Of a stretch of 64,000 nt of DNA, positions 23,288-31,930 are shown in pieces. Below the pieces are notes generated by a model, which did no database searches, had not been told where the DNA came from, and worked only from the letters and a program-made list of their open reading frames with translations. Location of the stretch: assembly GCF_030757795.1 (NCBI RefSeq), contig NZ_JAUQWH010000033.1, forward strand, positions 1 through 64,000. The letters are read 5' to 3'. The DNA is from Actinoplanes oryzae. GTDB taxonomy: Bacteria; Actinomycetota; Actinomycetes; Mycobacteriales; Micromonosporaceae. The first letter of the stretch is position 1; the number at the start of each line of letters is the position of its first letter. The translations under genes were made by a program, and so were the position numbers.

Positions 23288-24688
23288 TCAGAGCGCGTAG
23301 CGCGAGCGGAAGAGGCGGCCGGGGTCGGCTGCCGCGCGGATGCGCCGGAGCCGGTCGAGGTGCGGGCCGTGGTAGAGGGGCAGGGCTCGCGGGTCCGGCT
23401 CCAGGTAGTTGACGTAGCGGCCGGCCGACCAGGGGGCCATCGCGCGGTGGCCCGCGTCGATCCAGGCGTAGGCGTCGGCGGGCGGGGCGTCCTCGACCAG
23501 CCACTGCAGCATGGTGTTGGCGCCGCGCCAGGGGAAGGCGGTCGCGTCCGGGGCCACCCGGGCCACCGCGCCGGTCATGCGCTTGAGCTTCGCGACGCCC
23601 GGGCGGCGGGCGCGGGCGCGGCGCTCCACGGCGGACAGCAGGGCGGCGATGCCGGGGGCGGGCAGCGGGCGGCGGAAGATCTCGCTGCCCACGAGCTCGG
23701 TCGAGCGCACCGCGCAGGCGGCCGCCGTGGCGCAGCCCGCCCGGTCGTGGACCACGTCGAGGTACGGCCGGCGGGCCGTCACCGCCTTCGCGGGCGACCT
23801 TCCCACCGCGCGGACCAGGGCGGCGACCTCGGCGTCGGCGTCGCCGCCCAGGACGGTGCCGGAGACGCGTACGGACAACGCGCCGGTTGCCGACGAGCCG
23901 AACTGACACGCCGACCAGGCCTCGCCGGGCGCCGTGGCGAGCCGCGCCTGCCAGCCCGCGGCGACCCGGGCGGCGTCGGCCCACCGCCAGGTCAGGACGA
24001 AGGTGCCCGTCGCCGGGGCGGGGTGGGTGCGCAGGTGCCACGCGGTGACGACGCCGAACTGGCCGCCGCCTCCGCCGCGCAACGCCCAGAACAGGTCCGG
24101 GTCGCGCGCACTGTCCACTGTGCGGCGGCGCCCGTCGGCCGTGACGATCTCGGCGGCGCGGACGGCGTCGCACGTGAGCCCGTACGCGGAAGCCCCCAGG
24201 CCGATGCCCCCGCCCAGCGTGACGCCGCCGATGCCGACGGACCCGCACGACCCGGAGGGTACGGACACCCCGCGCGCGCCCAGCTCGTTGTAGACGGTCA
24301 TCAGCGTGGCGCCGCCGCCCACCGTGGCCGTGCCCTGGTCGAGCGCGACCCCGTCGAGCCGGCGCAGGTCGAGCACCAGCGCGCTCGCCGATGTGGAGTC
24401 CCCCGTGTAGGAGTGGCCGCCGCCGCGAGTGACGATCGCCACCCCGGACCGGCGCGCGAACCGCACAGTCTCCGTGACGTCGCCGGTGTGGGCACATCGG
24501 ACGACCGCGGGCGGCCGGATGCCGTCGAAGCGCGGGTCGACGAGCGTGCGGCTGCGCTCGTAGCCGGCCGTCCCGGGCAGGTCGAGCGTGCCGTCCAGCG
24601 CCCGGTCGAGCGCGGCCCAGTCCGGCCTCGGAGGTGTCAACGGCAGGGCGGCGGCGCCGAGGAGCAGGTGACGACGGGACAGCGGCAT
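23288..24688 (-). CDS. Secreted BBE-type FAD oxidoreductase, probably bicovalent
   Basis: A 466-residue flavoprotein of the berberine-bridge/glucooligosaccharide oxidase group. The N-terminus MPLSRRHLLLGAAALPL is a Tat-like signal. The FAD domain has VTRGGGHSYTGDST, whose His is the 8-alpha histidyl FAD site, and PSGSCGSVGIGGVTLGGGIG, whose Cys is at the 6-S-cysteinyl site; both together imply bicovalent FAD. The C-terminal BBE element YVNYLEPDPR is present. Such enzymes oxidise sugars or secondary alcohols to lactones or ketones, producing H2O2. No sugar-uptake gene is adjacent. Confidence 0.9.
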   Translation of the reverse strand: MPLSRRHLLLGAAALPLTPPRPDWAALDRALDGTLDLPGTAGYERSRTLVDPRFDGIRPPAVVRCAHTGDVTETVRFARRSGVAIVTRGGGHSYTGDSTSASALVLDLRRLDGVALDQGTATVGGGATLMTVYNELGARGVSVPSGSCGSVGIGGVTLGGGIGLGASAYGLTCDAVRAAEIVTADGRRRTVDSARDPDLFWALRGGGGGQFGVVTAWHLRTHPAPATGTFVLTWRWADAARVAAGWQARLATAPGEAWSACQFGSSATGALSVRVSGTVLGGDADAEVAALVRAVGRSPAKAVTARRPYLDVVHDRAGCATAAACAVRSTELVGSEIFRRPLPAPGIAALLSAVERRARARRPGVAKLKRMTGAVARVAPDATAFPWRGANTMLQWLVEDAPPADAYAWIDAGHRAMAPWSAGRYVNYLEPDPRALPLYHGPHLDRLRRIRAAADPGRLFRSRYAL

Positions 24689-24766
24689 GCGCGCATTCTG
24701 CTACAAAACGGTCGTCCGGGGCGGCGGCGCGGCGGGCGGTCACCTGTGGAAAACCTTTCCTGGGAA

Positions 24767-24794
24767 GAACCTTTGAACTGTCGTGGAGATCGTC
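24767..24794 (+). promoter_or_regulatory. ECF-sigma type promoter for the DUF4331 operon
   Basis: GAACCTTT (24767-24774), 16 bases, then CGTC (24791-24794) fits the common ECF-sigma promoter pattern (AAC at -35, CGTC at -10). It lies 78 bases upstream of the first gene of the operon. The sigma factor responsible is not known; an ECF gene exists at 52713 but no link is shown. Confidence 0.5.
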
Positions 24795-24872
24795 TCGTAC
24801 TTGTGGCTGTCGACGACGCAGTGAGTTCCTCGGAGCGCGGCCGGTGCGGACCGCGCGGACGAAAGGCAGAGC

Positions 24873-25160
24873 ATGAGTCGTGTTCGTTACGGCAGCCGGG
24901 CGGGCAGCAGCCTGTCGCGCCGCCGCGTTCTCACGATCGCCGCGGCTGTCGGGGTGGGGGCCTCGGCCGCGGGTGTCGCGGGGCTGAGCCTCGCCGGCGA
25001 GAACGACAGCGCGGGTGCCGGCGGCGGCGAGTCGCTGGTGCTGTCCCTGCGCGACGCGAAGAAGGGCACGTTCGACCTGTTCTCCGGCGAGTCCAAGGTG
25101 ACCATCACCGACAAGGACCTGCTGAAGACCCTGCTCAAGGCCGCGAAGAAGGAGAGCTGA
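24873..25160 (+). CDS. Small Tat-exported protein of unknown function
   Basis: A 95-residue protein with a twin-arginine signal (SRRRVLTIAAAVGVGASAAGVAGLSLAG, residues 15 on). The mature part is only about 50 residues, rich in Lys at the end (SLRDAKKGTFDLFSGESKVTITDKDLL then KTLLKAAKKES). ATG 24873 follows GAAAGGCAGAGC, a modest ribosome site. Its stop overlaps the DUF4331 start (TGATG), so it is co-translated with that protein. It could be a partner or a periplasmic anchor. I do not recognise a family. Confidence 0.8.
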   Translation: MSRVRYGSRAGSSLSRRRVLTIAAAVGVGASAAGVAGLSLAGENDSAGAGGGESLVLSLRDAKKGTFDLFSGESKVTITDKDLLKTLLKAAKKES

Positions 25161-26563
25161 TGTCCTCGCACCGCGAAGCGCCGGAGATCAGCAAGGACCC
25201 GGTCGCCGACAGCTCCGACCTGTACGCGTTCGTCAGCCCCGACCACCCCGACACGGTGACGCTGATCGCGAACTACGTGCCGCTGCAGCTGCCCGCGAGC
25301 GGCCCCAACTTCTTCGAGTTCGGCGACGACGTGCTCTACGAGATCCACGTCGACTCGAACGGCGACGGGCGGCCCGATCTCACGTACCAGTTCCGCTTCC
25401 GCACCGAACTGCGCAACGACCGGACCTTCCTCTACAACACCGGGCCGATCGAGTCGCTGGACAGCGAGAACTGGAACCGCCGGCAGTTCTACTCGGTGAC
25501 GAAGGTCGACTCGCACGGCAAGCACACCGTGCTCGCCGAGAAGCTGCCGTGCCCGCCGTGCAACGTGGGCCCGCTGTCCATCCCGGACTACGACAAGCTC
25601 GCCGAGGACGCGGTCCACAAGCTCAAGACCGGCGAGAAGGTCTTCGCGGGCCAGCGCGCCGACGCCTTCTTCGTGGATCTCGGGGCGATCTTCGACCTGG
25701 GCACCCTGCGCCCGTTCCAGGACAAGCACCTCATCGGTCAGAACCTCTTCAAGGGCGCCGGTACGGCCGTCAATGCGACCGACCGGATGAACGTGCACAG
25801 CATCGCCATCCAGGTCCCGCTGCACATGGTCCGCAAGGACGGCAAGAAGAAGGTCCGCGGCCGCGACCCGGGCGCCGTCATCGGCGTCTGGACCTCCGCC
25901 AGCCGCCGCCAGGTGCAGGTGCGCAACAGCAAGGACGACAGCGACGTGTTCGTCGGCCCGCAGGTGCAGGTGTCGCGCCTGGGCAACCCGCTGTTCAACG
26001 AGGTCATCGTGCCGATGGCGCAGAAGGACCTGTGGAACAGCCTGCCGCCCTCGGAGGACAAGCGCTTCGCCGAGTTCGTCGAGCAGCCCGAACTGGGAGC
26101 GCTGCTGCCGGTGCTGTATCCCGGGCTCTTCGACAACCTCGCCGAGCTCAACGAGGCGAAGACCGCCCGCGCCGACCTGGTCGCCATCCTGCTCACCGGC
26201 ATCCCGGACGGCCTGATCGACGACTTCCAGAACAACACCGGCGACACGCAGGCCGACATGCTGCGGCTCAACACGGTGATCCCGCCCGCCAAGGAGGAGA
26301 ACGGGTTCGGCATCCTCGGCGGCGACCTGGCCGGCTTCCCCAACGGCCGCCGGCCCGCCGACGACGTGGTGTCGATCTCGCTGCGGGCCATCGCCGGGGC
26401 GACCTTCCCCCTGGTGGACGAGAAGTTCACCCCCGACGACGCCGCGGCGCTGGTCGAGCAGGGGCTGTCCGCCAAGGACGTCAGCTCCAAGCTGCTGAAG
26501 AAGTTCCCCTATCTCGGCGTGCCCTTCGACGGCTTCAACAACCCTCCGGGGAGTGACAAGTGA
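25160..26563 (+). CDS. DUF4331 domain protein
   Basis: A 467-residue protein that starts MSSHREAPEISKDPVADSSDLYAF, the hallmark beginning of DUF4331 proteins, and continues with FGDDVLYEIHVDSNGDGRPDLTYQFRF and FFVDLGAIFDLGTLRP. The predicted fold is beta-rich; no membrane segment or signal of its own is seen, which is unusual since the preceding gene encodes a Tat-exported protein. Two Cys lie close together in KLPCPPCNVGP. The function of the family is unknown. It sits between the small Tat protein and a 106-residue protein, all overlapping by 1-4 bases. Confidence 0.9.
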   Translation: MSSHREAPEISKDPVADSSDLYAFVSPDHPDTVTLIANYVPLQLPASGPNFFEFGDDVLYEIHVDSNGDGRPDLTYQFRFRTELRNDRTFLYNTGPIESLDSENWNRRQFYSVTKVDSHGKHTVLAEKLPCPPCNVGPLSIPDYDKLAEDAVHKLKTGEKVFAGQRADAFFVDLGAIFDLGTLRPFQDKHLIGQNLFKGAGTAVNATDRMNVHSIAIQVPLHMVRKDGKKKVRGRDPGAVIGVWTSASRRQVQVRNSKDDSDVFVGPQVQVSRLGNPLFNEVIVPMAQKDLWNSLPPSEDKRFAEFVEQPELGALLPVLYPGLFDNLAELNEAKTARADLVAILLTGIPDGLIDDFQNNTGDTQADMLRLNTVIPPAKEENGFGILGGDLAGFPNGRRPADDVVSISLRAIAGATFPLVDEKFTPDDAAALVEQGLSAKDVSSKLLKKFPYLGVPFDGFNNPPGSDK

Positions 26564-26880
26564 GCCACACGCATCACACTCTGGCTCCCTCGGGCCAAGG
26601 TACGGTCGTGCTCAACATCGGGCAGGGGATCGGCGCGCTGGTCGTGGACACGCCGGGCAGCCTGCACGGACACGAGATCGAGGTCAGCCCGGTCGAGGAC
26701 TCGGCCGTGCGTACGCATGCGGCGGTCCGCGCCCGGTACGTGCGCGACGGCGTCCGCTTCAGCATGGTGATCGACAGCCTGCGCGAGGGCCGCTACGTGG
26801 TCTGGCGCGACCCGGTCACCCCGCTCGCCGAGGTCGACATCGCCGGGGGAACGGTCACGGAGTTCGCCTGGCCTTCGTAA
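26560..26880 (+). CDS. Conserved actinobacterial small protein (phospholipase-annotated family)
   Basis: A 106-residue protein with GTVVLNIGQGIGALVVDTPGSLHGHEIEVSP, an all-beta pattern found in a small actinobacterial family often labelled phospholipase without proof. No catalytic motif is visible. GTG 26560 overlaps the DUF4331 stop (GTGA), making it the third gene of the operon. The end WRDPVTPLAEVDIAGGTVTEF suggests a carboxy-terminal beta-hairpin like a carboxypeptidase-regulatory domain. Function unknown. Confidence 0.8.
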   Translation: MSHTHHTLAPSGQGTVVLNIGQGIGALVVDTPGSLHGHEIEVSPVEDSAVRTHAAVRARYVRDGVRFSMVIDSLREGRYVVWRDPVTPLAEVDIAGGTVTEFAWPS

Positions 26881-26916
26881 CTAACGGTATTCCGCTCGTC
26901 CGTCTAGGGTGAGCGG

Positions 26917-27900
26917 ATGGACGTGCCCGACACCGACGACGCCGTCCGCGCGGTCCTGCGCACCACCGACGTGGAGCAGGCCCGCGCGTTCTGCCGCCGC
27001 ATGTTCTACGGCCCCCTCGAGGTGAAACCGTCCGGCGCCCCGGACGGTTTCACCTTTGCGGGCGACGTCGTGCAGACCGGCCCGATCACCATCGGTGAGA
27101 TCAGCTACGGCGTCGAGATGTGCGTCGAGATGGGCGACCTGCGCACGGCCTACCACGTCCTGGCCCCGCTCACCGGCTCGGTCCACGCCCGCCACCGCGG
27201 CGCCGCCGTCACCGCCGACCCGGGCCGCGCCGCCGTCTTCCAGCCCACCGGCGACATCACCACCCGCTGGTCCGCCGACTGCCGCCTGATCAGCGTCAAG
27301 GTCGAGCGCCTCGCCTTCGAGCGCGAGCTGTCCACCCCGGACGTCCCCGGCGGCCGCCCCCGCCTGAGCACCGCCTTCGGCCTGGCCGGCGGCCCCGGCC
27401 GCAGCTGGCTGGGCCTCGCCCGCCTCCTGCACCGTGAGCTGCGCGAACCCGACGGCCTCTCCCGCCTGCCGGCCCTGCTGCACCGCTGGCGCGACCTCGC
27501 CATCAGCGGCCTGGCCTGCGCCGTCGAGCACCCCACCGGCGACAGCACCCCCGACCTGCCCACCGCCCGCCGCCCCCGCACGGTCAAACGCGCCCTCGAC
27601 GCCATGCACGCCGAACCCGGCCGCCCCTTCACCGCCCGGGAGCTGGCCGCCATCTCCGGCGTCGGCGTCCGCGTCCTGCAGGAGTCCTTCCGCCGCCACG
27701 TCGGCGTCCCGCCCCTGACCTACCTGCGCCGCCTGCGCCTGGAGGGCGTCCACGCCGACCTGACCCGCGCCGGCAAGGGCGAGGTGAGCGTGAGCGAGGT
27801 CGCCCACCGCTGGGGCTTCACCCACCTGGGCCGCTTCGCCGGCGCCTACCGCGACCGCTACGGCACGACCCCCTCCGAAACCCTCCGCGACCGCTCCTGA
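26917..27900 (+). CDS. AraC-family regulator with AraC-binding-like N-terminal domain
   Basis: A 327-residue regulator. The N-terminal half (ARAFCRRMFYGPLEVKP) is of the AraC_binding_2 type found in activators such as those of aromatic catabolism. The C-terminal half has two helix-turn-helix motifs: FTARELAAISGVGVRVLQESFRRHVGVPPLTYLRRLRL and SVSEVAHRWGFTHLGRFAGAYRDRYGTTPSETL. ATG 26917 lies 36 bases after the DUF4331 operon, so it may be co-transcribed or may control it. Effector unknown. Confidence 0.9.
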   Translation: MDVPDTDDAVRAVLRTTDVEQARAFCRRMFYGPLEVKPSGAPDGFTFAGDVVQTGPITIGEISYGVEMCVEMGDLRTAYHVLAPLTGSVHARHRGAAVTADPGRAAVFQPTGDITTRWSADCRLISVKVERLAFERELSTPDVPGGRPRLSTAFGLAGGPGRSWLGLARLLHRELREPDGLSRLPALLHRWRDLAISGLACAVEHPTGDSTPDLPTARRPRTVKRALDAMHAEPGRPFTARELAAISGVGVRVLQESFRRHVGVPPLTYLRRLRLEGVHADLTRAGKGEVSVSEVAHRWGFTHLGRFAGAYRDRYGTTPSETLRDRS

Positions 27901-28200
27901 GCGCTCCTGAGCGCGAGGATTGCCCAGCTGGTGTGCGCCATCGCCAGCATCGCGGACGCAGCGGCGACTGTTCGGCCGTTCGGTGCTGTCGAGGAGGCCC
28001 GACGGCGGGGCGCCCTCGGCTGCACCAACTCGCCGCAGGAGCTGATCCAGATGGTGACCCGGGCCCTGCGGACCACCCGCATCGGGTGATCGGTCGCCAA
28101 TGTCCCGGGGAGTCGTTTGGGGTCACGCCCGGTCGGACGGCTCAACCCCGGCCCGCCGGCCGGCTGGGCCGGGGGGCCGGGGTTCTCCCGGACGCTCGGG
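27901..28200. other. Gap with a possible gene remnant
   Basis: A 300-base gap. On the plus strand a frame from about 27913 to 28089 reads like ordinary protein (RIAQLVCAIASIADAAATVRP, then EEARRRGALGCTNSPQELIQ) and ends with TGA at 28087-28089. It has no convincing start or ribosome site; a GTG at 27931 is the only candidate. It may be the tail of a lost gene or chance. Nothing else is seen before the glgC stop. Confidence 0.3.
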
Positions 28201-29433
28201 TCAGGGCTCGACCTTCTGCCCCTTGCCGATGACCACGATGCCGCCGTCCGAGACGGTCCAGCGCTTGCGGTCGGCCTCCAGGTCGACGCCGATCTGGGCG
28301 CCCTCGGGGATGATGATGTTCTTGTCGATGATGGCGTTGCGGATGACCGCGTTGCGGCCGACCTGCACGCCCTCCATCAGCACCGAGTTGGAGACGGTGG
28401 CCCACGAGTTGATGCGGACGTTCGGGGAGATGACCGAGCGCTCGACCAGGGAGCCGGAGACGACCACCCCGGGGCTGATCATCGACTCGACCGCGCGGCC
28501 CTGGCGGTCCTCGTAGCCGTGGACGAACTTCGCCGGCGGCCAGGAGCCGTAGTTGGTGAAGATCGGCCACTCGTGGTTGTAGAGGTTGAAGATCGGGACC
28601 GTGGCGATCAGGTCCATGTGCGCCTCGTAGAACGAGTCGAGCGTGCCCACGTCGCGCCAGTAGCCGCGGTCGCGCTCGGTGCTGCCGGGCACGTCGTTGT
28701 CGCGGAAGTCGTAGACGTTCGCCTCGCCCTTCTCCACGAGCATGGGGATGATGTTGCCGCCCATGTCGTGCTTGCTGTCCGGGTTCTGCGCGTCGAGCGA
28801 CACGGCCTCGCACAGCGCGCCGGTGCTGAAGACGTAGTTGCCCATCGACGCGTAGATCTCGTCGGGGGAGTCGGGCAGCCCGTCGACCTCCTTGGGCTTC
28901 TCGCGGAAGGCGCGGATCCGCTTGCCGTCCTCCGCCACGTCGATGACGCCGAACTGGTCGGACATCGACTTGGGCTGGCGGATGCCGGCCACCGTCACCG
29001 ACGCGCCCGAGGCGATGTGGTCGTTGACCATCTGCTTCGGGTCCATGCGGTAGATGTGGTCGGCGCCGAACACGATGACGTAGTCCGGCTTCTCGTCGTT
29101 GATGAGGTTGAGGGACTGGTAGATGGCGTCCGCCGAGCCGGCGAACCAGCGCGGGCCGAGCCGCTGCTGCGCCGGGACGGGCGTGACGTAGTTGCCCAGC
29201 AGGGTCGACATCCGCCACGTCTTGGTGATGTGGCGGTCGAGGGAGTGCGACTTGTACTGGGTGAGGACGACGATCTTGAGATAGCCGCCGTTGGCGAGAT
29301 TCGACAGGACGAAGTCGATCATGCGGTAGATGCCGCCGAACGGGACACCGGGCTTGGCCCGGTCCGCGGTGAGGGGCATCAGGCGCTTGCCTTCGCCACC
29401 TGCCAGAACGATTGCGAGCACCTTGGGAGCCAT
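28201..29433 (-). CDS. glgC: Glucose-1-phosphate adenylyltransferase
   Basis: A 410-residue ADP-glucose pyrophosphorylase, making ADP-glucose from glucose-1-phosphate and ATP for glycogen or maltose-1-phosphate synthesis. The N-terminus [21 protein letters not shown] is the nucleotidyl-transferase motif, followed by [19 protein letters not shown], the ADP-glucose loop (SADAIYQSL), [10 protein letters not shown], and a left-handed beta-helix C-terminal domain ([23 protein letters not shown]-like repeats). Start ATG 29433. It is divergent from the glycogen/maltose-1-phosphate synthase gene, the same arrangement as Rv1213/Rv1212c in M. tuberculosis. Confidence 0.97.
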   Translation of the reverse strand: MAPKVLAIVLAGGEGKRLMPLTADRAKPGVPFGGIYRMIDFVLSNLANGGYLKIVVLTQYKSHSLDRHITKTWRMSTLLGNYVTPVPAQQRLGPRWFAGSADAIYQSLNLINDEKPDYVIVFGADHIYRMDPKQMVNDHIASGASVTVAGIRQPKSMSDQFGVIDVAEDGKRIRAFREKPKEVDGLPDSPDEIYASMGNYVFSTGALCEAVSLDAQNPDSKHDMGGNIIPMLVEKGEANVYDFRDNDVPGSTERDRGYWRDVGTLDSFYEAHMDLIATVPIFNLYNHEWPIFTNYGSWPPAKFVHGYEDRQGRAVESMISPGVVVSGSLVERSVISPNVRINSWATVSNSVLMEGVQVGRNAVIRNAIIDKNIIIPEGAQIGVDLEADRKRWTVSDGGIVVIGKGQKVEP

Positions 29434-29490
29434 GCCCGTGAACCTATAATTCCGCGCCCTCTTCCGCCAGCCGGACGCACTATTGTGCGT
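29423..29490 (+). promoter_or_regulatory. glgC-glgA divergent promoter with -10/-35 and dyad
   Basis: On the plus strand TTGGGA (29423-29428), a 16-base spacer and a perfect TATAAT (29445-29450) form a strong vegetative promoter for the synthase gene that overlaps the glgC start codon. On the minus strand TATAGG (29448-29443) could be the glgC -10 and would give an almost leaderless message. ACGCAC-TATT-GTGCGT (29475-29490) is a perfect 16-base dyad just before the synthase start and may be an operator. Confidence 0.55.
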
Positions 29491-29493
29491 GAC

Positions 29494-30708
29494 GTGACCG
29501 ACTCGCGCTCGAAATTTGACCTCCGCGTCGACCTGATCACCCGGGAGTATCCCCCGGAGGTCTACGGCGGCGCCGGGGTGCACCTCGAATACCTGACCCG
29601 TGACCTGCGCGCGCTCGCCGACGTCCGGGTGCACTGCTTCGGCGCCCCGCGCACCGAGCCGGGCGTCACCGCGTACCCGGTGCCGGAGACCCTGGCCGAC
29701 GCCAACGCCGCCCTGCAGACCATGGGCGTCGACCTGGCGATCGCCGCCGGCGCGGCGGGCACGGACCTGGTGCACAGCCACACCTGGTACGCCAACTTCG
29801 CCGGCCACACGGCCAAGCTCCTGCACGGCGTGCCGCACGTGGTGACGACCCACAGCCTCGAGCCGCTGCGCCCGTGGAAGGCGGAACAGCTCGGCGGCGG
29901 CTACGCCCTGTCGAGCTTCTGTGAGCGCACGGCCATCGAGAACGCCGACGCCGTCATCGCCGTGTCCGGTGGCATGCGCCGGGACGTGCTGCGGGCCTAC
30001 CCCTCGGTGGACCCCGGCAAGATCCACGTGGTCTACAACGGCATCGACACCGAGCAGTACGCCCCCAACCGCGGCACCGACGTCGTCGAGCGCCTCGGCA
30101 TCGACCTGAACCGGCCGAGCGTGGTCTTCGTCGGGCGCATCACCCGGCAGAAGGGCCTGCCCTACCTGATGCGCGCCTGCCAGGACCTGCCCAAGGACGT
30201 GCAGATCGTGCTCCTCGCCGGCGCCCCCGACACCAAGGAGATCGCCGCCGAGGTCGAGGGGCTCGCCACCCAGCTGCGCGGCGCCCGCGACCCCGAGGGC
30301 GTGATCTGGGTGCAGGAGATGCTGCCCAAGCACGAGGTCGTGCAGGTCCTGACGCACGCGACGGTCTTCGTGTGCCCGTCGATCTACGAGCCGATGGGCA
30401 TCGTCAACCTCGAGGCCATGGCCTGCGAGACCGCCGTCGTGGCCACCGCCACCGGCGGCATCCCCGAGGTCGTCGCCGACGGCGAGACCGGCCTGCTGGT
30501 GCCGATCGCCCAGGCCGAGGACGGCACGGGCACCCCGCTCGACCCGGACCGCTTCGTCGCCGACCTCGCCGCGGCCATCACCACCCTGGTCCAGGACCCC
30601 GGCCGCGCCCGGGAGATGGGCCTCGCCGGCCGCCGCCGGGCCGTCGAGAAGTTCTCCTGGTCGACGATCGCCCGCGACACCCTCGAGGTCTACCGCACGG
30701 TGCTCTGA
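29494..30708 (+). CDS. glgA: GT4 glycogen synthase / alpha-maltose-1-phosphate synthase
   Basis: A 404-residue GT-B glycosyltransferase of the short actinobacterial type that uses ADP-glucose. Seen: [22 protein letters not shown] at the N-terminus with the K/R-x-GG-type substrate loop, [42 protein letters not shown] and the E-x7-E motif [18 protein letters not shown]. In mycobacteria the orthologue of this divergent partner (GlgM) mainly makes maltose-1-phosphate for the GlgE pathway, so either product is possible. GTG 29494 is used; GTG 29485 is also in frame. Confidence 0.93.
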   Translation: MTDSRSKFDLRVDLITREYPPEVYGGAGVHLEYLTRDLRALADVRVHCFGAPRTEPGVTAYPVPETLADANAALQTMGVDLAIAAGAAGTDLVHSHTWYANFAGHTAKLLHGVPHVVTTHSLEPLRPWKAEQLGGGYALSSFCERTAIENADAVIAVSGGMRRDVLRAYPSVDPGKIHVVYNGIDTEQYAPNRGTDVVERLGIDLNRPSVVFVGRITRQKGLPYLMRACQDLPKDVQIVLLAGAPDTKEIAAEVEGLATQLRGARDPEGVIWVQEMLPKHEVVQVLTHATVFVCPSIYEPMGIVNLEAMACETAVVATATGGIPEVVADGETGLLVPIAQAEDGTGTPLDPDRFVADLAAAITTLVQDPGRAREMGLAGRRRAVEKFSWSTIARDTLEVYRTVL

Positions 30709-30876
30709 GCTGGCCGGGCTGGGCGGCGCGCGGCTGGTCGCTCCGCCCTTGTCCGCGCGGTGCTCACGGCGGCTTGGTTCTCCGGCTTACCGCGCGGCGG
30801 CTCTCGTGGTCAGCGCGCGGTGTGCCTCGTGCTCACCGCATGGTGGTTCTCGCTCCCCGCATGGTGGTCCTCGTGG
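30709..30876. repeat. Degenerate tandem repeat between glgA and flavoprotein gene
   Basis: This gap contains imperfect units of about 20 bases with the cores GCTCACCGCATGGTGG and GCGCGGTG, running on into the last codons of the flavoprotein gene on the minus strand. No gene or clear terminator is seen. Confidence 0.55.
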
Positions 30877-31785
30877 TCACCCCGCGGTGGACTGGGCCGC
30901 CAGGATCGCCTGGGCGACCGCGCGTCCGGACAGCCAGGCCGTCTGGACGCGCGGCTTGCCGAAGGCGTCGCCGGCCAGCCAGACCCGCCCGTCGGTCACG
31001 AACGGCCGCGTCTCCCCGGCGGCCGGCTGCGCGAATGTCCACCGGTGCGTGGCGACCTCCGGCTCCTCCTTGATGCCGAGCAGCTCCCCGGCCGCCGCCG
31101 CGAGCAGCGGCCCGGCCTGCGCCGGATCGTCCAGGTGCCGCCGGGCCAGCTCCGCCGTCGAATGCGCCACCAGCACCGGGGCGCCGTCCCCGCGCCGATC
31201 GCCGTCGTTACAGACGGTCGCGAGCACGGGATGGTCGTTCACGAACGCGCCGTGCAGCTCGCCCCACACCCGCTCCGGATACGTGAGCACGGCCGCGATC
31301 ACCGGCTCCCAGCGCTGGGCCCGCGCCGCCTCCGCCACCGCACCGGGCGGGTCCAGGCGCAGCGCCTGGGGCCCCGGCATGGCGAGCACCACGGCGTCCG
31401 CGTCCGCCGGGATCGCGCTCAGCGTCGTCTCCAGCCGCACGTCGAGCCCCGAGGCCAGGTCCTCGGCGAGGGAACGCAGCCCCTTGCCCGCCGCCCACCG
31501 CTCCGTGCCCCGGGCGGGCTCCCCGGGGAAGACCTGGAACGTGTCGGTCCACGGCCGGGCCAGCCCCCGGGCCCGCCAGCCCTCCGCCACCGCGCGGAAG
31601 TCCGGGTCGTCCGCGACGAAGTAGGCCGCGCCGATGTCCGCGTACCTGTGGCCGTACCTCTTGCTGGCAAGCCTGCCCCCGACCACCCGGCCGCGCTCCA
31701 CCACCTGGACCCGCACACCGGCCGCGCCGAGCTCTCGCGCACAACTCAGCCCGGCGACTCCCGCACCCACCACGACGACGTTCAT
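30877..31785 (-). CDS. FAD-dependent oxidoreductase, renalase-like
   Basis: A 302-residue flavoprotein. The N-terminal Rossmann motif VVVVGAGVAGLSCARELGAAG is followed by VVERGRVVGGRLASKR with the second Gly-Gly-Arg motif of amine-oxidase/renalase proteins. The C-terminal FAD contact FVTDGRVWLAGDAFGKPRVQTAWLSGR is typical. It is shorter than monoamine oxidases (about 450) and fits the NAD(P)H-oxidising renalase-like group. Substrate unknown. The gene is isolated, with GC-rich repeats on its 3' side and a 145-base divergent gap to the GHL10 gene. Confidence 0.88.
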   Translation of the reverse strand: MNVVVVGAGVAGLSCARELGAAGVRVQVVERGRVVGGRLASKRYGHRYADIGAAYFVADDPDFRAVAEGWRARGLARPWTDTFQVFPGEPARGTERWAAGKGLRSLAEDLASGLDVRLETTLSAIPADADAVVLAMPGPQALRLDPPGAVAEAARAQRWEPVIAAVLTYPERVWGELHGAFVNDHPVLATVCNDGDRRGDGAPVLVAHSTAELARRHLDDPAQAGPLLAAAAGELLGIKEEPEVATHRWTFAQPAAGETRPFVTDGRVWLAGDAFGKPRVQTAWLSGRAVAQAILAAQSTAG

Positions 31786-31930
31786 GCCGACGAGCCTAGG
31801 CCGGTCCGCGCCGGGCGCCCGGAGTTATCCACAGCCGCGGGTTGTCCACAGGGCGCCTTGCCTCGCCGGGCAGGACCGCCCAGCATCAGCACCGCCACCA
31901 CTGCCGCGACCGAGAGACCGAGGGGGAGGA

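Noticed and set aside
22250-26563. A continuous plus-strand frame of more than 1400 codons across the M20, BBE and DUF4331 genes
   Set aside because: Its first part runs antisense to two well-supported genes and gives low-complexity Arg/Gly/Val sequence. Only the end, from 25160, is real (DUF4331). In such GC-rich DNA antisense frames stay open by codon bias.
27913-28089. A small gene after the AraC regulator
   Set aside because: Its frame looks protein-like but has no credible start or ribosome site and no recognised family; it is recorded only as a possible remnant.
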